DNA of 64,000 nt from Bryobacterales bacterium. Lineage in GTDB: Bacteria; Acidobacteriota; Terriglobia; Bryobacterales; Bryobacteraceae. Of the stretch, positions 1 to 9,350 are shown in pieces (positions within the stretch are counted from its first letter, which is position 1; each line of letters starts with the position of its first letter). Location of the stretch: the NCBI GenBank assembly GCA_020846745.1, contig JADLDI010000043.1, positions 1 through 64,000 on the forward strand, read 5' to 3'. The notes beneath the pieces were generated by a model. That model was given only the letters and a program-made list of their open reading frames with translations. It searched no databases and had not been told where the DNA came from. The position numbers and the translations under genes were made by a program.

Positions 1-2
1 TC

Positions 3-383
3 CAGCAGATCTCCAACGGAAACCCGCCCGACGAGTTCGCCCCGCTCGCGGATGTCCCCAAAATTGATAGCTTTGCGAGACGAATTGCCCGGGCACCGGC
101 GACCATCGACGACAACATCCGTCACGCGCTCTCCACCCAAAACGCCATCCTCACCCTCGAAAGTCAAATCCGCGAAAAAGGCGTCGTGCCCGTCTCCGGC
201 CACCGCTACGTCAAAACCGCCCAAGCCGCCGCCGCTACCCAAACCAAATCAACAACTTGCGAGACGAAATCCGCCCCGCAACCCGAAATCGGCCGCAACT
301 CCCCCTGCCCCTGCGGCTCCGGCAACAAATACAAACGCTGCTGCGGTGTCAACGCTCCCCCCATCCTCAACAACGCCGCCTAG
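3..383 (+). CDS. C-terminal part of a SEC-C motif protein (5' end outside window)
   Basis: Frame 3 is open from the window edge to TAG at 381-383. The C-terminus reads [20 protein letters not shown], a canonical SEC-C zinc motif. Confidence 0.75.
   Translation, partial: QQISNGNPPDEFAPLADVPKIDSFARRIARAPATIDDNIRHALSTQNAILTLESQIREKGVVPVSGHRYVKTAQAAAATQTKSTTCETKSAPQPEIGRNSPCPCGSGNKYKRCCGVNAPPILNNAA
249..279 (+). repeat. Diverged copy of the TTTGCGAAACGAA repeat inside the SEC-C protein gene
   Basis: tcaacaacttgcgagacgaaatccgccccgc; encodes [10 protein letters not shown] just before the SEC-C motif. Confidence 0.55.
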
Positions 384-390
384 TCGTCAC

Positions 391-423
391 CTTCTGTCTC
401 CTGACTTCTCGCTTCTGACTCCT
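391..423. repeat. Degenerate CTTCTGACTCCTGACT-type simple repeat
   Basis: cttctgtctcctgacttctcgcttctgactcct; similar to 21393-21425. Confidence 0.45.
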
Positions 424-441
424 AAATACGTTCTTTGAAAT

Positions 442-470
442 CAACACTTTGCGAAACGAAGTCCCCCCGC
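442..470 (+). repeat. Dispersed short repeat, TCAACRCTTTGCGAAACGAA-TCCCCC type
   Basis: caacactttgcgaaacgaagtccccccgc. Near-identical core at 50411-50440, diverged copies at 71-91, 249-279 and 50071-50100. Confidence 0.7.
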
Positions 471-587
471 AGCACAATCCGCCTTTACAAACTTTTAGTA
501 TTCTCCGCTCACATCCGGTACACCGCTTTTCGAGTTGTCCCGTCTATTTGTTTGGACCCACCAAACACAACACATTCTGGAGGCTAC

Positions 588-2060
588 ATGAATTTAGGGA
601 CTCTCAGCGCCCCACGGAAAGCCGTGCTCGCGCTCGCACTGGCTGTCGGTCTGGTGACCGGCATTGCGGCCAAGGAAGTCTATGATATGAAGAATCCGCC
701 GGCTACATTGAAGCTGGCTGACCCGCGCGAGGGGTCCTTAAAGAACACCTTTGCGCCTGTCGTGAAACGCGCATTACCCGCCGTCGTGAACATCTCCACG
801 TCCAAAGTCGTGAAGGCGCCCACGTCGATGCGTGGCGGCCGTGGCGGCGCGCCGATGGACCCGTTCCGCGAGTTTTTTGGCGAAGATTTCGGCGGACAAT
901 TCCAGGCTCCTAAGGACCGTCGTGAACAGAGCCTTGGCTCCGGCGTGATCATCAGCCCGGAAGGGTACATTCTCACTAACAACCACGTAGTCGATGGCGC
1001 TACCGACATTAACGTGACGCTTTCTGACCGGCGCGAATTCAAGGCTCGCCTGGTTGGCGGCGATTCGCGCAGCGACGTTGCGCTGCTCAAGATTGAAGGC
1101 GCTGGCACGCTGCCGGTCATCACCATCGCCGATTCGACCAAGGTCGAAGTGGGTGATTGGGTACTCGCCATCGGCAACCCGTTCGGTGTCGGCCAAACCG
1201 TCACCATGGGCATCGTTTCCGCCACAAAGCGCGGCAACCTCGGTATCGAGGAATACGAAGATTTCATCCAAACCGACGCCGCTATCAACCCCGGCAACTC
1301 CGGTGGCGCCCTGGTGAACGAACGCGGTGAACTCATCGGCATCAACACTGCCATCCTGTCGCGTGCCGGCGGTAACCAGGGTATCGGTTTCGCGATCCCG
1401 GCCAACATGGCTCGCGATGTTATGGAGCAGTTGCGGCGCAGCGGTAAGGTGGTGCGTGCTTATATGGGCATCATTCCGCAGGACCTCACTCCCACGATGG
1501 CCAAAGCTTTCGGCGCGAAGGACCTGCACGGCGCCCTGGTCGGCGACGTAACGCCCGACAGCCCCGCCGCCAAAGCCGGACTGCAGAAAGGCGACATCAT
1601 CACCGAAGTGAACGGTAAGACTGTTGAAACCGCCAACCAACTGCGCAACAGCATCGCGCTCATGCCGCCTGACCAGGCTGTGTCGCTCAAGGTGTGGCGC
1701 GACGGCAACGCTCGCAACCTGTCGGTTACCCTCGCTGAGTTTCCGACTGAGCAACAGCGCGCGTCCAACGACACTCGCGACGACAACACTGAGCTTTCCG
1801 GTGTCCGTGTCGAAGATATCGATGCGCAGACCCGCCGCCAGCTTAACCTGAAGCCCGGTACCCAGGGTGTGGTCGTAACGGAGATCTCGTCCTCCAGCCC
1901 GGCCGCCGATTCCGGCCTGCGCGTTGGCGACGTGATTCAGGAAGTGAATCGCAAACCTGTGCGGAGCGCCGCTGATTTCCAGCGCGCCATGCGGCAAGCG
2001 GGTGAAGTTCCGCTGCTGTTAGTCAACCGCCGCGGTAACACCCTCTTTATCGCTGTGTAA
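588..2060 (+). CDS. degP: Do/DegP-type (HtrA) trypsin-like serine protease with two PDZ domains
   Basis: ATG at 588 with RBS ctggagg upstream. NNHVVDGA (His), SDVALLKI (Asp), GNSGGALV (Ser) triad motifs, then two PDZ domains (GDVTPDSPAAKAGLQKGDIITEVNG and SSSPAADSGLRVGDVIQEVN). Confidence 0.93.
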   Translation: MNLGTLSAPRKAVLALALAVGLVTGIAAKEVYDMKNPPATLKLADPREGSLKNTFAPVVKRALPAVVNISTSKVVKAPTSMRGGRGGAPMDPFREFFGEDFGGQFQAPKDRREQSLGSGVIISPEGYILTNNHVVDGATDINVTLSDRREFKARLVGGDSRSDVALLKIEGAGTLPVITIADSTKVEVGDWVLAIGNPFGVGQTVTMGIVSATKRGNLGIEEYEDFIQTDAAINPGNSGGALVNERGELIGINTAILSRAGGNQGIGFAIPANMARDVMEQLRRSGKVVRAYMGIIPQDLTPTMAKAFGAKDLHGALVGDVTPDSPAAKAGLQKGDIITEVNGKTVETANQLRNSIALMPPDQAVSLKVWRDGNARNLSVTLAEFPTEQQRASNDTRDDNTELSGVRVEDIDAQTRRQLNLKPGTQGVVVTEISSSSPAADSGLRVGDVIQEVNRKPVRSAADFQRAMRQAGEVPLLLVNRRGNTLFIAV

Positions 2061-2152
2061 CTCAACTTTAGTCAGCGATCGATAACCGACAGCAAAGTCC
2101 GGAGCGATTCGCGAACCACCTAAGGGTTTGGGGCCGCTCAAGGTGACGCGAG

Positions 2153-2203
2153 AAGATCCGGCCCGGAGTCGAACCAGTACTCCCGGGCCGGATCTTTTGT
2201 TTT
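2153..2203 (+). terminator. Rho-independent terminator downstream of the degP-like gene
   Basis: Inverted repeat aagatccggcccgga...tcccgggccggatctt followed by a T-rich tract (ttttgttttt). Confidence 0.7.
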
Positions 2204-2439
2204 TGCCTGCAACGGTGCTTCGCGCGATCTATACCATCCGAGGATTTATGTTACGGACAGCCGTTGGGACTTCGCCCATCAGTTTGTTCAGATCAGCCAG
2301 CAACTTCGGGACGGCGGCCCGTCATCACGGGCTGCTCGAATCCCCGCCTGGTAGTAGTCCGCCAACTTGCTTTTGCTGATCGGCGAATACGTCCGCTCCC
2401 GCCGGAATACTTGACAATAAAAGGAGGAGAAGCCAGAGC

Positions 2440-2952
2440 ATGGAGTTTAAGAAGAAAGTTCCTCAGTGGAATCAGTTTAGCTGCCTGGTTCGCGGGACTG
2501 TCATCGGCATAATTGCCCTATCATTGTGTGTGGCGCAGGAACTGCCAGGCGATTGGAGCACGGTGCAATTGTTATCACCAGGCTTACGCGTCCGGCTGAT
2601 TGTCGTTCCCGGCGGTGAGGTAAGAGGGCGCCTCGTCGGCGTCAGCCAATCGGGAATCGATGTCAACAGTAAGGGCTCCCGGCAAACTTACCCAAGACAT
2701 TCGGTGACACGCGTGTGGGCGGGAACGGCTCCGCGGCGTGGCCGGGGCGCACTGATCGGCGCCGCCGTCGGTGCAGGCGCCGGCACCGCTGTCGGCGGGT
2801 GGATGTACTCGAAGGGCGATTTCGTGCCTTCCGTGATCCTGGCCACAGCAGTGATTGGCGCCGGGATTGGCGCGGCAATCGGCGCAGTGACCGGCGGACG
2901 TGGGTCGGACAAACTCGTCTATGCCGCTTATCCCGCAGCCTCTCGTAGATAA
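2440..2952 (+). CDS. Glycine-zipper-containing exported/membrane protein, unknown function
   Basis: RBS aaggagg upstream, N-terminal hydrophobic segment, repeated GAAVGAGAGTAVGG / GAGIGAAIGAVTGG glycine zippers. Confidence 0.75.
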   Translation: MEFKKKVPQWNQFSCLVRGTVIGIIALSLCVAQELPGDWSTVQLLSPGLRVRLIVVPGGEVRGRLVGVSQSGIDVNSKGSRQTYPRHSVTRVWAGTAPRRGRGALIGAAVGAGAGTAVGGWMYSKGDFVPSVILATAVIGAGIGAAIGAVTGGRGSDKLVYAAYPAASRR

Positions 2953-2969
2953 AATGGTTGCGCAGGCCG

Positions 2970-5372
2970 ATGAGACTTCAGCTGTTTGTTGCCGGAGTAA
3001 CGCTTGCCCTGTCGATGCAGGCAGAGGTGGACTTCGTTCGCGACGTCCAGCCCATCTTGCGTAAGCGCTGCCTCGCCTGCCACGGCGCGGTCCGCCCGCA
3101 AAGCGGTTTGCGCCTCGACACCCGCGAGCATGCCTTGGAAGGCGGCTACTCCGGCGCCGTTCTCAAACCCGGCGATAGCGCCAATAGCAAGCTCTACCGG
3201 GTGGTCGCCGGTAAAGATACACTCACGATGCCGCCCGGAGGTGGGAAGCTGCCGCAAGCGGAAGTGGATACCTTCCGAAGCTGGATCGATGAAGGAGCGA
3301 GATGGCCGGCTATGCCAAATGCTGCCCCCGCGTTCGCAGCGACAAAGCTTTGGTCGTTTCAGCCGCTGCACAAGCCCGCGCTGCCGGACTCCACAGTGCA
3401 CCCGGTAGACGCGTTTGTCCTGACGAAGCTTCACAAGCAGCGAATTCAGCCATCCCCCGAAGCGCCGCGGCACACCCTGCTGCGCCGGCTGTATCTCGAC
3501 CTCACCGGACTCCCTCCCACTCCCGCGGACCTCGTCCGCACCGAGCCTTATGTAACTACGGTTGACCGTCTGCTTGCCTCACCCCACTTCGGTGAAAAAT
3601 GGGCTCGAATGTGGCTCGACCTGGCACGCTATGCCGATAGCGACGGATACGAGCAGGATCAGGTGCGGCCCCATGCCTGGCGGTACCGGCAGTGGGTCAT
3701 CGACGCCTTTAATCGCAATATGCCGTTTGACCAGTTCACCGTCGAACAGGTCGCCGGTGACCTCCTTCCAAACGCCACCATCGCCCAACTTACTGCCGCC
3801 GGCTTCCATCGCAACACCCTCACTTCCCGCGAAGGCGGCATCGACGTTGAGCAATTGCGCACGGAGCAGGTGACGGACCGTGCCATCACCACAGGCAGCG
3901 TCTGGCTCGGGCTCACCTTCGAATGCACACGCTGTCACGACCATAAGTATGACCCCATCACTCAGCGCGACTTCTACCGGTTCTACGCCTTCTTCAACTC
4001 CATCGACGAGATCAATCTGACTGACCCCTTGCCCGGCGAGCGCGGCCGCTTCGAAAAGACTTGGCCCGAGTACAAACGCCAGTACGACGAGATAGCCGCC
4101 AAAGCCCGGGTAGCCGAGTTACAACCCAAGTGGGAAGCCGAAGTAATGCAGGCCATGCAGGACCCGGCGGCGCGCCTCGAATGGACCCAGGTGCTCGATT
4201 ATGTGGCTGTCTATCAGGACCGTGGCCACGACATGCTGCGCACCCCGCCCGCCCAACGCACCTTTCGCCAGTCCCACGACCTCACCCGAGTCTTCCTCAA
4301 GTACCCCGGTCCCCTCGCATCCTGGCCGGAAGTCAAAGGCGTCCGCTTTGGCGAAGGGTTTCAGAAACTCGAAGACCTGGACGCCAGTTACCCTGGCCTA
4401 AGTGAAATTCCCTCCGTTCGCGAACGCTCGGCCCCGCGCGAGTCCCACATATTTCTCCGTGGCGACTTCCGGAATCCGGGTATTGCCGTTACACCGGGCA
4501 CGCCGGAGTCGCTGCCGCCCCTCGAAAGTCCGCCCACGCGCCTCGCGCTTGCGAAGTGGCTCGTGTCGCCGACCAACCCCCTCACGGCGCGCGTCACTGT
4601 GAACCGCTTCTGGCAGGAACTGTTCGGCCGTGGACTGGTTACTACGCCAGAGGACTTCGGAACTCGCGGCGATGCGCCTACGCATCCCGAGTTACTCGAC
4701 TATCTGGCCGCCACGTTCCGCGATTCCGGCTGGGACATGAAGGGACTTATCCGGCTGATAGTTACCTCCCAAACTTATAAGCAGTCCTCCCGCACCCGTA
4801 CCGACATCGACGATCCTGACAACCGCTTGCTTGCTCGGCAAAACCGCTTCCGCCTCCCCGCTGAACTCGTTCGCGATGCGGCTTTGTCCGCGTCGGGCTT
4901 ACTGAACCCCACCGTCGGCGGACCCAGCTTCCGTCCGCCGATTCCAGCCGGTGCACTGAAGGTGGCCTACCGCGTCAAATGGCAGGAAAGTCAGGGACCC
5001 GACCGTTACCGCCGCGGCCTCTACACGTTCCTGCAACGCTCTCTTCCCCATCCACAGTTGATGAACTTCGATGCGCCCAGTTCCCTGGTCTCGTGCAGCC
5101 GGCGTACACGATCGGTGACCCCCTTGCAGGCCCTAAACCTACTGAATGCGCCTGAGTTCACCGAAGCTGCCGCCGCTTTGGCCAAGCGTGTCGAGACCAA
5201 CCGCTCGGGCGGCTTCGACGAACAAGCCCGTTATGCCTTCGAGTTATGCCTCTCGCGCACGCCCTCGCCCGAGGAGATAGTGCTGCTTAGAAACTACTAC
5301 AACACGCGCCGTAACTGGACCGGCGTCGCCGCGGCCCTTCTTAACCTCGATGAGTTCATTACCCGTGAGTAA
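2970..5372 (+). CDS. PSD1 / DUF1549-DUF1553 protein with planctomycete-type cytochrome c domain
   Basis: Signal peptide, RKRCLACHG heme motif, VDAFVLTKL...LRRLYLDLTGLPP (DUF1549) and NRFWQELFGRGLVTTPEDFG (DUF1553). Confidence 0.9.
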   Translation: MRLQLFVAGVTLALSMQAEVDFVRDVQPILRKRCLACHGAVRPQSGLRLDTREHALEGGYSGAVLKPGDSANSKLYRVVAGKDTLTMPPGGGKLPQAEVDTFRSWIDEGARWPAMPNAAPAFAATKLWSFQPLHKPALPDSTVHPVDAFVLTKLHKQRIQPSPEAPRHTLLRRLYLDLTGLPPTPADLVRTEPYVTTVDRLLASPHFGEKWARMWLDLARYADSDGYEQDQVRPHAWRYRQWVIDAFNRNMPFDQFTVEQVAGDLLPNATIAQLTAAGFHRNTLTSREGGIDVEQLRTEQVTDRAITTGSVWLGLTFECTRCHDHKYDPITQRDFYRFYAFFNSIDEINLTDPLPGERGRFEKTWPEYKRQYDEIAAKARVAELQPKWEAEVMQAMQDPAARLEWTQVLDYVAVYQDRGHDMLRTPPAQRTFRQSHDLTRVFLKYPGPLASWPEVKGVRFGEGFQKLEDLDASYPGLSEIPSVRERSAPRESHIFLRGDFRNPGIAVTPGTPESLPPLESPPTRLALAKWLVSPTNPLTARVTVNRFWQELFGRGLVTTPEDFGTRGDAPTHPELLDYLAATFRDSGWDMKGLIRLIVTSQTYKQSSRTRTDIDDPDNRLLARQNRFRLPAELVRDAALSASGLLNPTVGGPSFRPPIPAGALKVAYRVKWQESQGPDRYRRGLYTFLQRSLPHPQLMNFDAPSSLVSCSRRTRSVTPLQALNLLNAPEFTEAAAALAKRVETNRSGGFDEQARYAFELCLSRTPSPEEIVLLRNYYNTRRNWTGVAAALLNLDEFITRE

Positions 5373-5376
5373 TCAG

Positions 5377-6768
5377 ATGGACCGGCGACGCTTCTTATCC
5401 ACCTGGGCTCACGGCTTTGGCAGTATCGCACTCTGGCACCTGCTCGCGTGTGAAGGCAGCGCGGCCATCAGTCAGAAAGGTCCGCACTTCCGCCCCCGCG
5501 CCAGGAACGTCATCTTTCTCTTCATGGAAGGCGGCCCCAGCCAGATCGACCTGTTTGACCCCAAGCCCGAACTCACGCGTCTCGACGGCCAACCGCTTCC
5601 GCCATCGCTCCGCGACGGTCTGCGGTTCGCCTTCATCAAACCCACCGCCAAGGTCTGGGCCAGCCGCCGCCCGTTCCGGAAGCACGGCCAATCGGGCATC
5701 GAAATGTCAGACTGGCTGCCCCACCTCTCCCAATGCGCGGACGACCTCTGCCTCGTCCGCGGCATGTTTTCCGAACAGTTCAACCATCACCCCGGACAGT
5801 TACTCATGCACTGCGGCAGTCCGATTGTCGGCCGCCCCTCAATGGGCTCCTGGCTTCTCTACGGCCTCGGCTCTGAATCGCAAAACCTGCCCGGCTTCGT
5901 CGTCCTCCAGTCCGGCCCGCGCGGCGGCTCCAGTTCCACCGGTCTGTTCGCCTCGGGGTTCCTGCCATCCGAGTATCAGGGTGTGCCGTTCGCCGCGGGT
6001 AGCGAACCCATCTCATATCTCAAGAACCCCCAAGGCGTCGACGCCGCTGAGCAGCGCGCCCGCCTCAACCTGATCGGCGCCCTGAACAAACAGCACCAAT
6101 CCCAAACTGGCGATGCCGAGATAGCGGCCCGCATCGCTTCTTACGAGTTAGCTTTCCGCATGCAGTCGGCCGCGCCGGAGTTACTCGACTTATCCCAGGA
6201 ATCCCCCGCCACGCTCGCTATGTACGGTGCGGATAAGCAGCCGACGAAGCAGTTCGCCACCAACTGCCTGCTTGCCCGGCGCATGGTCGAGCGCGGCGTC
6301 CGCTTCGTTCTTGTGTCGCACGCCACCTGGGACGATCATGGAAGCCTCTTGAGCGGCCACAAGAAGAACTGCGAAACGACTGACCAGCCCACTGCCGCCC
6401 TGCTCCTGGACCTGAAGCGCCGCGGCCTGCTCGACGACACCATTGTCGTCTGGGGCGGCGAGTTCGGCCGCACACCGCTCGCACAGACTCTCAACCCAGG
6501 CCAGGAAAGCGCCATGGGCCGCGACCATCATCCCGACGCGTTCACCATGTGGCTGGCCGGAGGCGGCATCAAACCGGCAACGGTGGTCGGCCGCACCGAT
6601 GACCTTGGCATGAAAGTGGTCGAAGACCGCGTCCATGTGCACGACCTGCACGCGACGCTGCTCCACTGCCTGGGTATCGATCACAAGCGCCTCACGTGGC
6701 GCCATCAGGGGCGCGACTTCCGTCTCACAGACGTCGCCGGAAACGTGATAGACAAGATGCTGGCATGA
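5377..6768 (+). CDS. DUF1501 family (sulfatase-fold) secreted protein
   Basis: MDRRRFLSTWAHGFG Tat-like signal, FLFMEGGPSQIDLFDPKP, VVWGGEFGRTPLAQ...GRDHHPDAFTMWLAGGG. Follows the PSD1 gene, as is common for this pair. Confidence 0.9.
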   Translation: MDRRRFLSTWAHGFGSIALWHLLACEGSAAISQKGPHFRPRARNVIFLFMEGGPSQIDLFDPKPELTRLDGQPLPPSLRDGLRFAFIKPTAKVWASRRPFRKHGQSGIEMSDWLPHLSQCADDLCLVRGMFSEQFNHHPGQLLMHCGSPIVGRPSMGSWLLYGLGSESQNLPGFVVLQSGPRGGSSSTGLFASGFLPSEYQGVPFAAGSEPISYLKNPQGVDAAEQRARLNLIGALNKQHQSQTGDAEIAARIASYELAFRMQSAAPELLDLSQESPATLAMYGADKQPTKQFATNCLLARRMVERGVRFVLVSHATWDDHGSLLSGHKKNCETTDQPTAALLLDLKRRGLLDDTIVVWGGEFGRTPLAQTLNPGQESAMGRDHHPDAFTMWLAGGGIKPATVVGRTDDLGMKVVEDRVHVHDLHATLLHCLGIDHKRLTWRHQGRDFRLTDVAGNVIDKMLA

Positions 6769-7703
6769 CACGCCGCTCGTTCCTTTCCGTCCTGCCGGCT
6801 TCGGCCGTCGCCCTCGCCCAACCAGCCCGCAAAGCTCGCATCGCCATCACTTATGACCTTGAAATGAGCCGCAACTTCCCAACCTGGGAAGCCACGCACT
6901 GGGACTACGAAAAGGGCAACCTCGATTCCGATTCCAAGCGGTACGCCCTTGACGCGGCTCGGCTGGTCCGCGATCGCGGTGGCCGCATCCACTTCTTTGC
7001 CGTAGGCCGGGTATTCGAGCAGCAAGACGTCTCGTGGCTCGAAGAGATAGCCAAAACAGGGCACGCCGTCGGCAACCATACCTACGATCACGTCAACGTG
7101 CTGGCACGAAAACTCGACGACGTGCAGTTCCGGTTTAAGCGGGCGCCTTGGCTGCTTAGGGGTGCAACACCCGCCGAAGCCATCGCAGACAATATCAAGC
7201 TCTGCACCAATGCCATGAAGTCCCGGCTTGGCATCGCGCCCAACGGATTTCGCACTCCTGGCGGTTTCGCCGGCGGGCTGAACGATCGTGCGGATGTGCA
7301 GCGTTTGCTCGCCGCCCAAGGCTTCAACTGGATCAGCAGTAAGTACCCGCGCCACCCGATCGACATTACCGCGCCCGCACGATACCTGCCCGAACCCCTC
7401 AAGGCCGCCCAGCCTTACAAGTACCCCGAAACCGGCTTGACCGAAATCCCGATGAGTCCCGTCAGCGACATCAACGCATTCCGCAATGGCCGCTGGCCGC
7501 TCCCGAAATTCCTCGATGCCATCCGCTACGCCTTAGATTGGACCATCGAGAATCGCGCAGTATTCGACCTGTTGGTTCACCCCTCCTGCATCGGCGTAAT
7601 GGACCCGCGCTTGGAGACCATGAAGCTCATCTGCTCACGTGTCGAAGCTGCGAAAAACCAAGCCGAGTTAACGACGCTCGACCAGGTCGCGGCTTCCGTT
7701 TAG
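6765..7703 (+). CDS. Polysaccharide deacetylase (NodB-like) family protein
   Basis: Tat-like signal, AITYDLE..., GHAVGNHTYDHVNV; ATGA overlap with the upstream gene. Confidence 0.85.
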   Translation: MTRRSFLSVLPASAVALAQPARKARIAITYDLEMSRNFPTWEATHWDYEKGNLDSDSKRYALDAARLVRDRGGRIHFFAVGRVFEQQDVSWLEEIAKTGHAVGNHTYDHVNVLARKLDDVQFRFKRAPWLLRGATPAEAIADNIKLCTNAMKSRLGIAPNGFRTPGGFAGGLNDRADVQRLLAAQGFNWISSKYPRHPIDITAPARYLPEPLKAAQPYKYPETGLTEIPMSPVSDINAFRNGRWPLPKFLDAIRYALDWTIENRAVFDLLVHPSCIGVMDPRLETMKLICSRVEAAKNQAELTTLDQVAASV

Positions 7704-7742
7704 AGCCCCGCTTTCAGCACGGATGCGGACACCCTCAGTTGC

Positions 7743-9128
7743 TCAAAAACCGTAGCTTTCGGTGGCGAACAACTGCCGCTGCTCGGGGCTGAGTCGTTCT
7801 ATCAGTTCGAATTCCGATCCGGGCAAGGCGTCGAGTTCTTCGCCTAAGCGGTCGAGCCACATTGCTTCTTTTCGCGGCAGTATGAGGCTACGGCCGGCGG
7901 CTCGCTCAATCAGGAGGTGCACGGCGGCCTTGCCGGCGGCGACCGTGCGGCGGTACGGGTCTGGCTCGCTGACGATAGCGGTCGCGATGCGCAGGGTAGC
8001 CTCGGGTGTTAGTAAGGCGGCCTGGGGACTCAGTGCCTCATCGGAGCGTACGAGCCAATCGCGTAGCATGCGTTGACTGCGATCGCGAATCGCGGTGTTC
8101 ATGAGGCGGCAGTCGTAGATCAGTATTTCGGCAAAGGCCTCGGGGGCGTTACCGGACAATAGGCGGATGTTCTGGACAGACTCGTTGCTCCACAAGTCGC
8201 ACATTGATGAGGCGATGTTGCCGACAGGGCTGAAGTGAGCGCAGGCGGCCGACTTGCCCTCCATCGAAATCGGACACCCAGTGATAGCTTTCAGCACAGG
8301 CCCTTCGTAGGCGCAATCTTTCGAGGGTCCTCGAGCGCCGTGTTCGAAGGCGGCCAAAGAGCGCGCCGCACTCATCGCGCGAACCACGGCCGCCAGCACC
8401 TCGGGCAGCATACGCTGGTGCGCCAGTTGCATCGCGGTGTTGGCGAATCCACAGGCGGTGTCGCCTCCGGGAACAGAGTGAACAGAAGCATTGGCAATCG
8501 ATGTGATGCGGTCCCAAAGCCAGGCCATATCTTGGGGCGCCAACACGCCGAGGGCAAATGCGATCGCACTGATGTCGCCGTAGAGCAGACCATGATCGTG
8601 CAGTTCCTTGCCGCCGATCGACTCGATTGAGAGAATGTCGGCGCCTGCCTGCGCACACAACGCAAAGGACCGCCACAAGGTTTCGCATTTCGAGCGCTCG
8701 CGGAGGCGTGGAGGTTTGGACTGGTCACGAATATCGGCGGGCGTTACTCGCAATGCTGAGCGCAAGCCATGCCGCTGATGCGCTTCACCCAATATCTCGT
8801 GAAGCAGTGCTGTGATCTCAGCGCCCCATTCCGGATTCTCCGTCATGGCTGGGAGATGCTCAAACTCCAGGACGATGCCGGGTACTTGCAGAGCGACCGC
8901 CCGTTTCGCGACGGCGGTACCAATTTGCTGGTAGTGGCTTCGGATCTCGGACCAGTTAACCGAGTCGACTTCAATCGCCGGAAGGGTGAAGTTCACTTCG
9001 GGGAAGACGGTTCCGGCGCCAATCTGCAGGTCGAAACCGCACGAAACCGGGTGGGGGCACGAGCCGAAAACCAGATCGGATTCGCGCTCAATCGCGAGGC
9101 GGCCCGAAACCGCCGGTGCAGAGAGCAT
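7743..9128 (-). CDS. mtaB: Methanol:corrinoid methyltransferase MtaB-like protein
   Basis: Many MtaB segments: VSCGFDLQIGAGTVFPEVNF, NPEWGAEITAL, ADILSIESIGGKELHDHGLLYGDI, GGDTACGFANTAMQ, PSKDCAYEGPVLKAITGCPISMEGKSAACAHFSPVGN, C-terminal YGF. RBS aaaggag 7 nt upstream of ATG. Confidence 0.88.
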   Translation of the reverse strand: MLSAPAVSGRLAIERESDLVFGSCPHPVSCGFDLQIGAGTVFPEVNFTLPAIEVDSVNWSEIRSHYQQIGTAVAKRAVALQVPGIVLEFEHLPAMTENPEWGAEITALLHEILGEAHQRHGLRSALRVTPADIRDQSKPPRLRERSKCETLWRSFALCAQAGADILSIESIGGKELHDHGLLYGDISAIAFALGVLAPQDMAWLWDRITSIANASVHSVPGGDTACGFANTAMQLAHQRMLPEVLAAVVRAMSAARSLAAFEHGARGPSKDCAYEGPVLKAITGCPISMEGKSAACAHFSPVGNIASSMCDLWSNESVQNIRLLSGNAPEAFAEILIYDCRLMNTAIRDRSQRMLRDWLVRSDEALSPQAALLTPEATLRIATAIVSEPDPYRRTVAAGKAAVHLLIERAAGRSLILPRKEAMWLDRLGEELDALPGSEFELIERLSPEQRQLFATESYGF

Positions 9129-9145
9129 AATCACTACTCCTTTCG

Positions 9146-9286
9146 TCAGCCGTCCGTCGCGTGTAGCATCCCTCTCCAGCCCTGTCCCTGTCCGGCGGCC
9201 AGCATGGCCAGGCCCACCAGCTCTTCCGCGGCACGCCGCGCGCCCAGTATTCCTTGCAGCGCCTGGCGTCGGTCACCGTGCCAACT
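9146..9286 (-). CDS. Small ORF (about 46 aa) directly upstream of mtaB, unknown
   Basis: GTG start candidate; MSWHGDRRQALQGILGARRAAEELVGLAMLAAGQGQGWRGMLHATDG. GC-biased third positions; ends 17 nt before the mtaB ATG. No clear RBS. Confidence 0.3.
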   Translation of the reverse strand, partial: SWHGDRRQALQGILGARRAAEELVGLAMLAAGQGQGWRGMLHATDG

Positions 9287-9350
9287 CACGGTGGTTCGGC
9301 TAGTGACGCAGCGCGTGGCCGGCATCCTCGCCAATCGAGTGCGCGCTCGT

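Noticed and set aside
774-1997. 407-aa minus-strand ORF opposite the degP-like gene
   Set aside because: Antisense shadow ORF in high-GC coding DNA; the plus strand encodes a clear HtrA protease.
2165-2190. GAGTCGAACC tRNA-like string
   Set aside because: It is part of a terminator hairpin; no cloverleaf could be built around it.
2128-2512. Short plus-strand ORFs between degP and the glycine-zipper gene
   Set aside because: They span the terminator and the RBS of the next gene; no coding signal.
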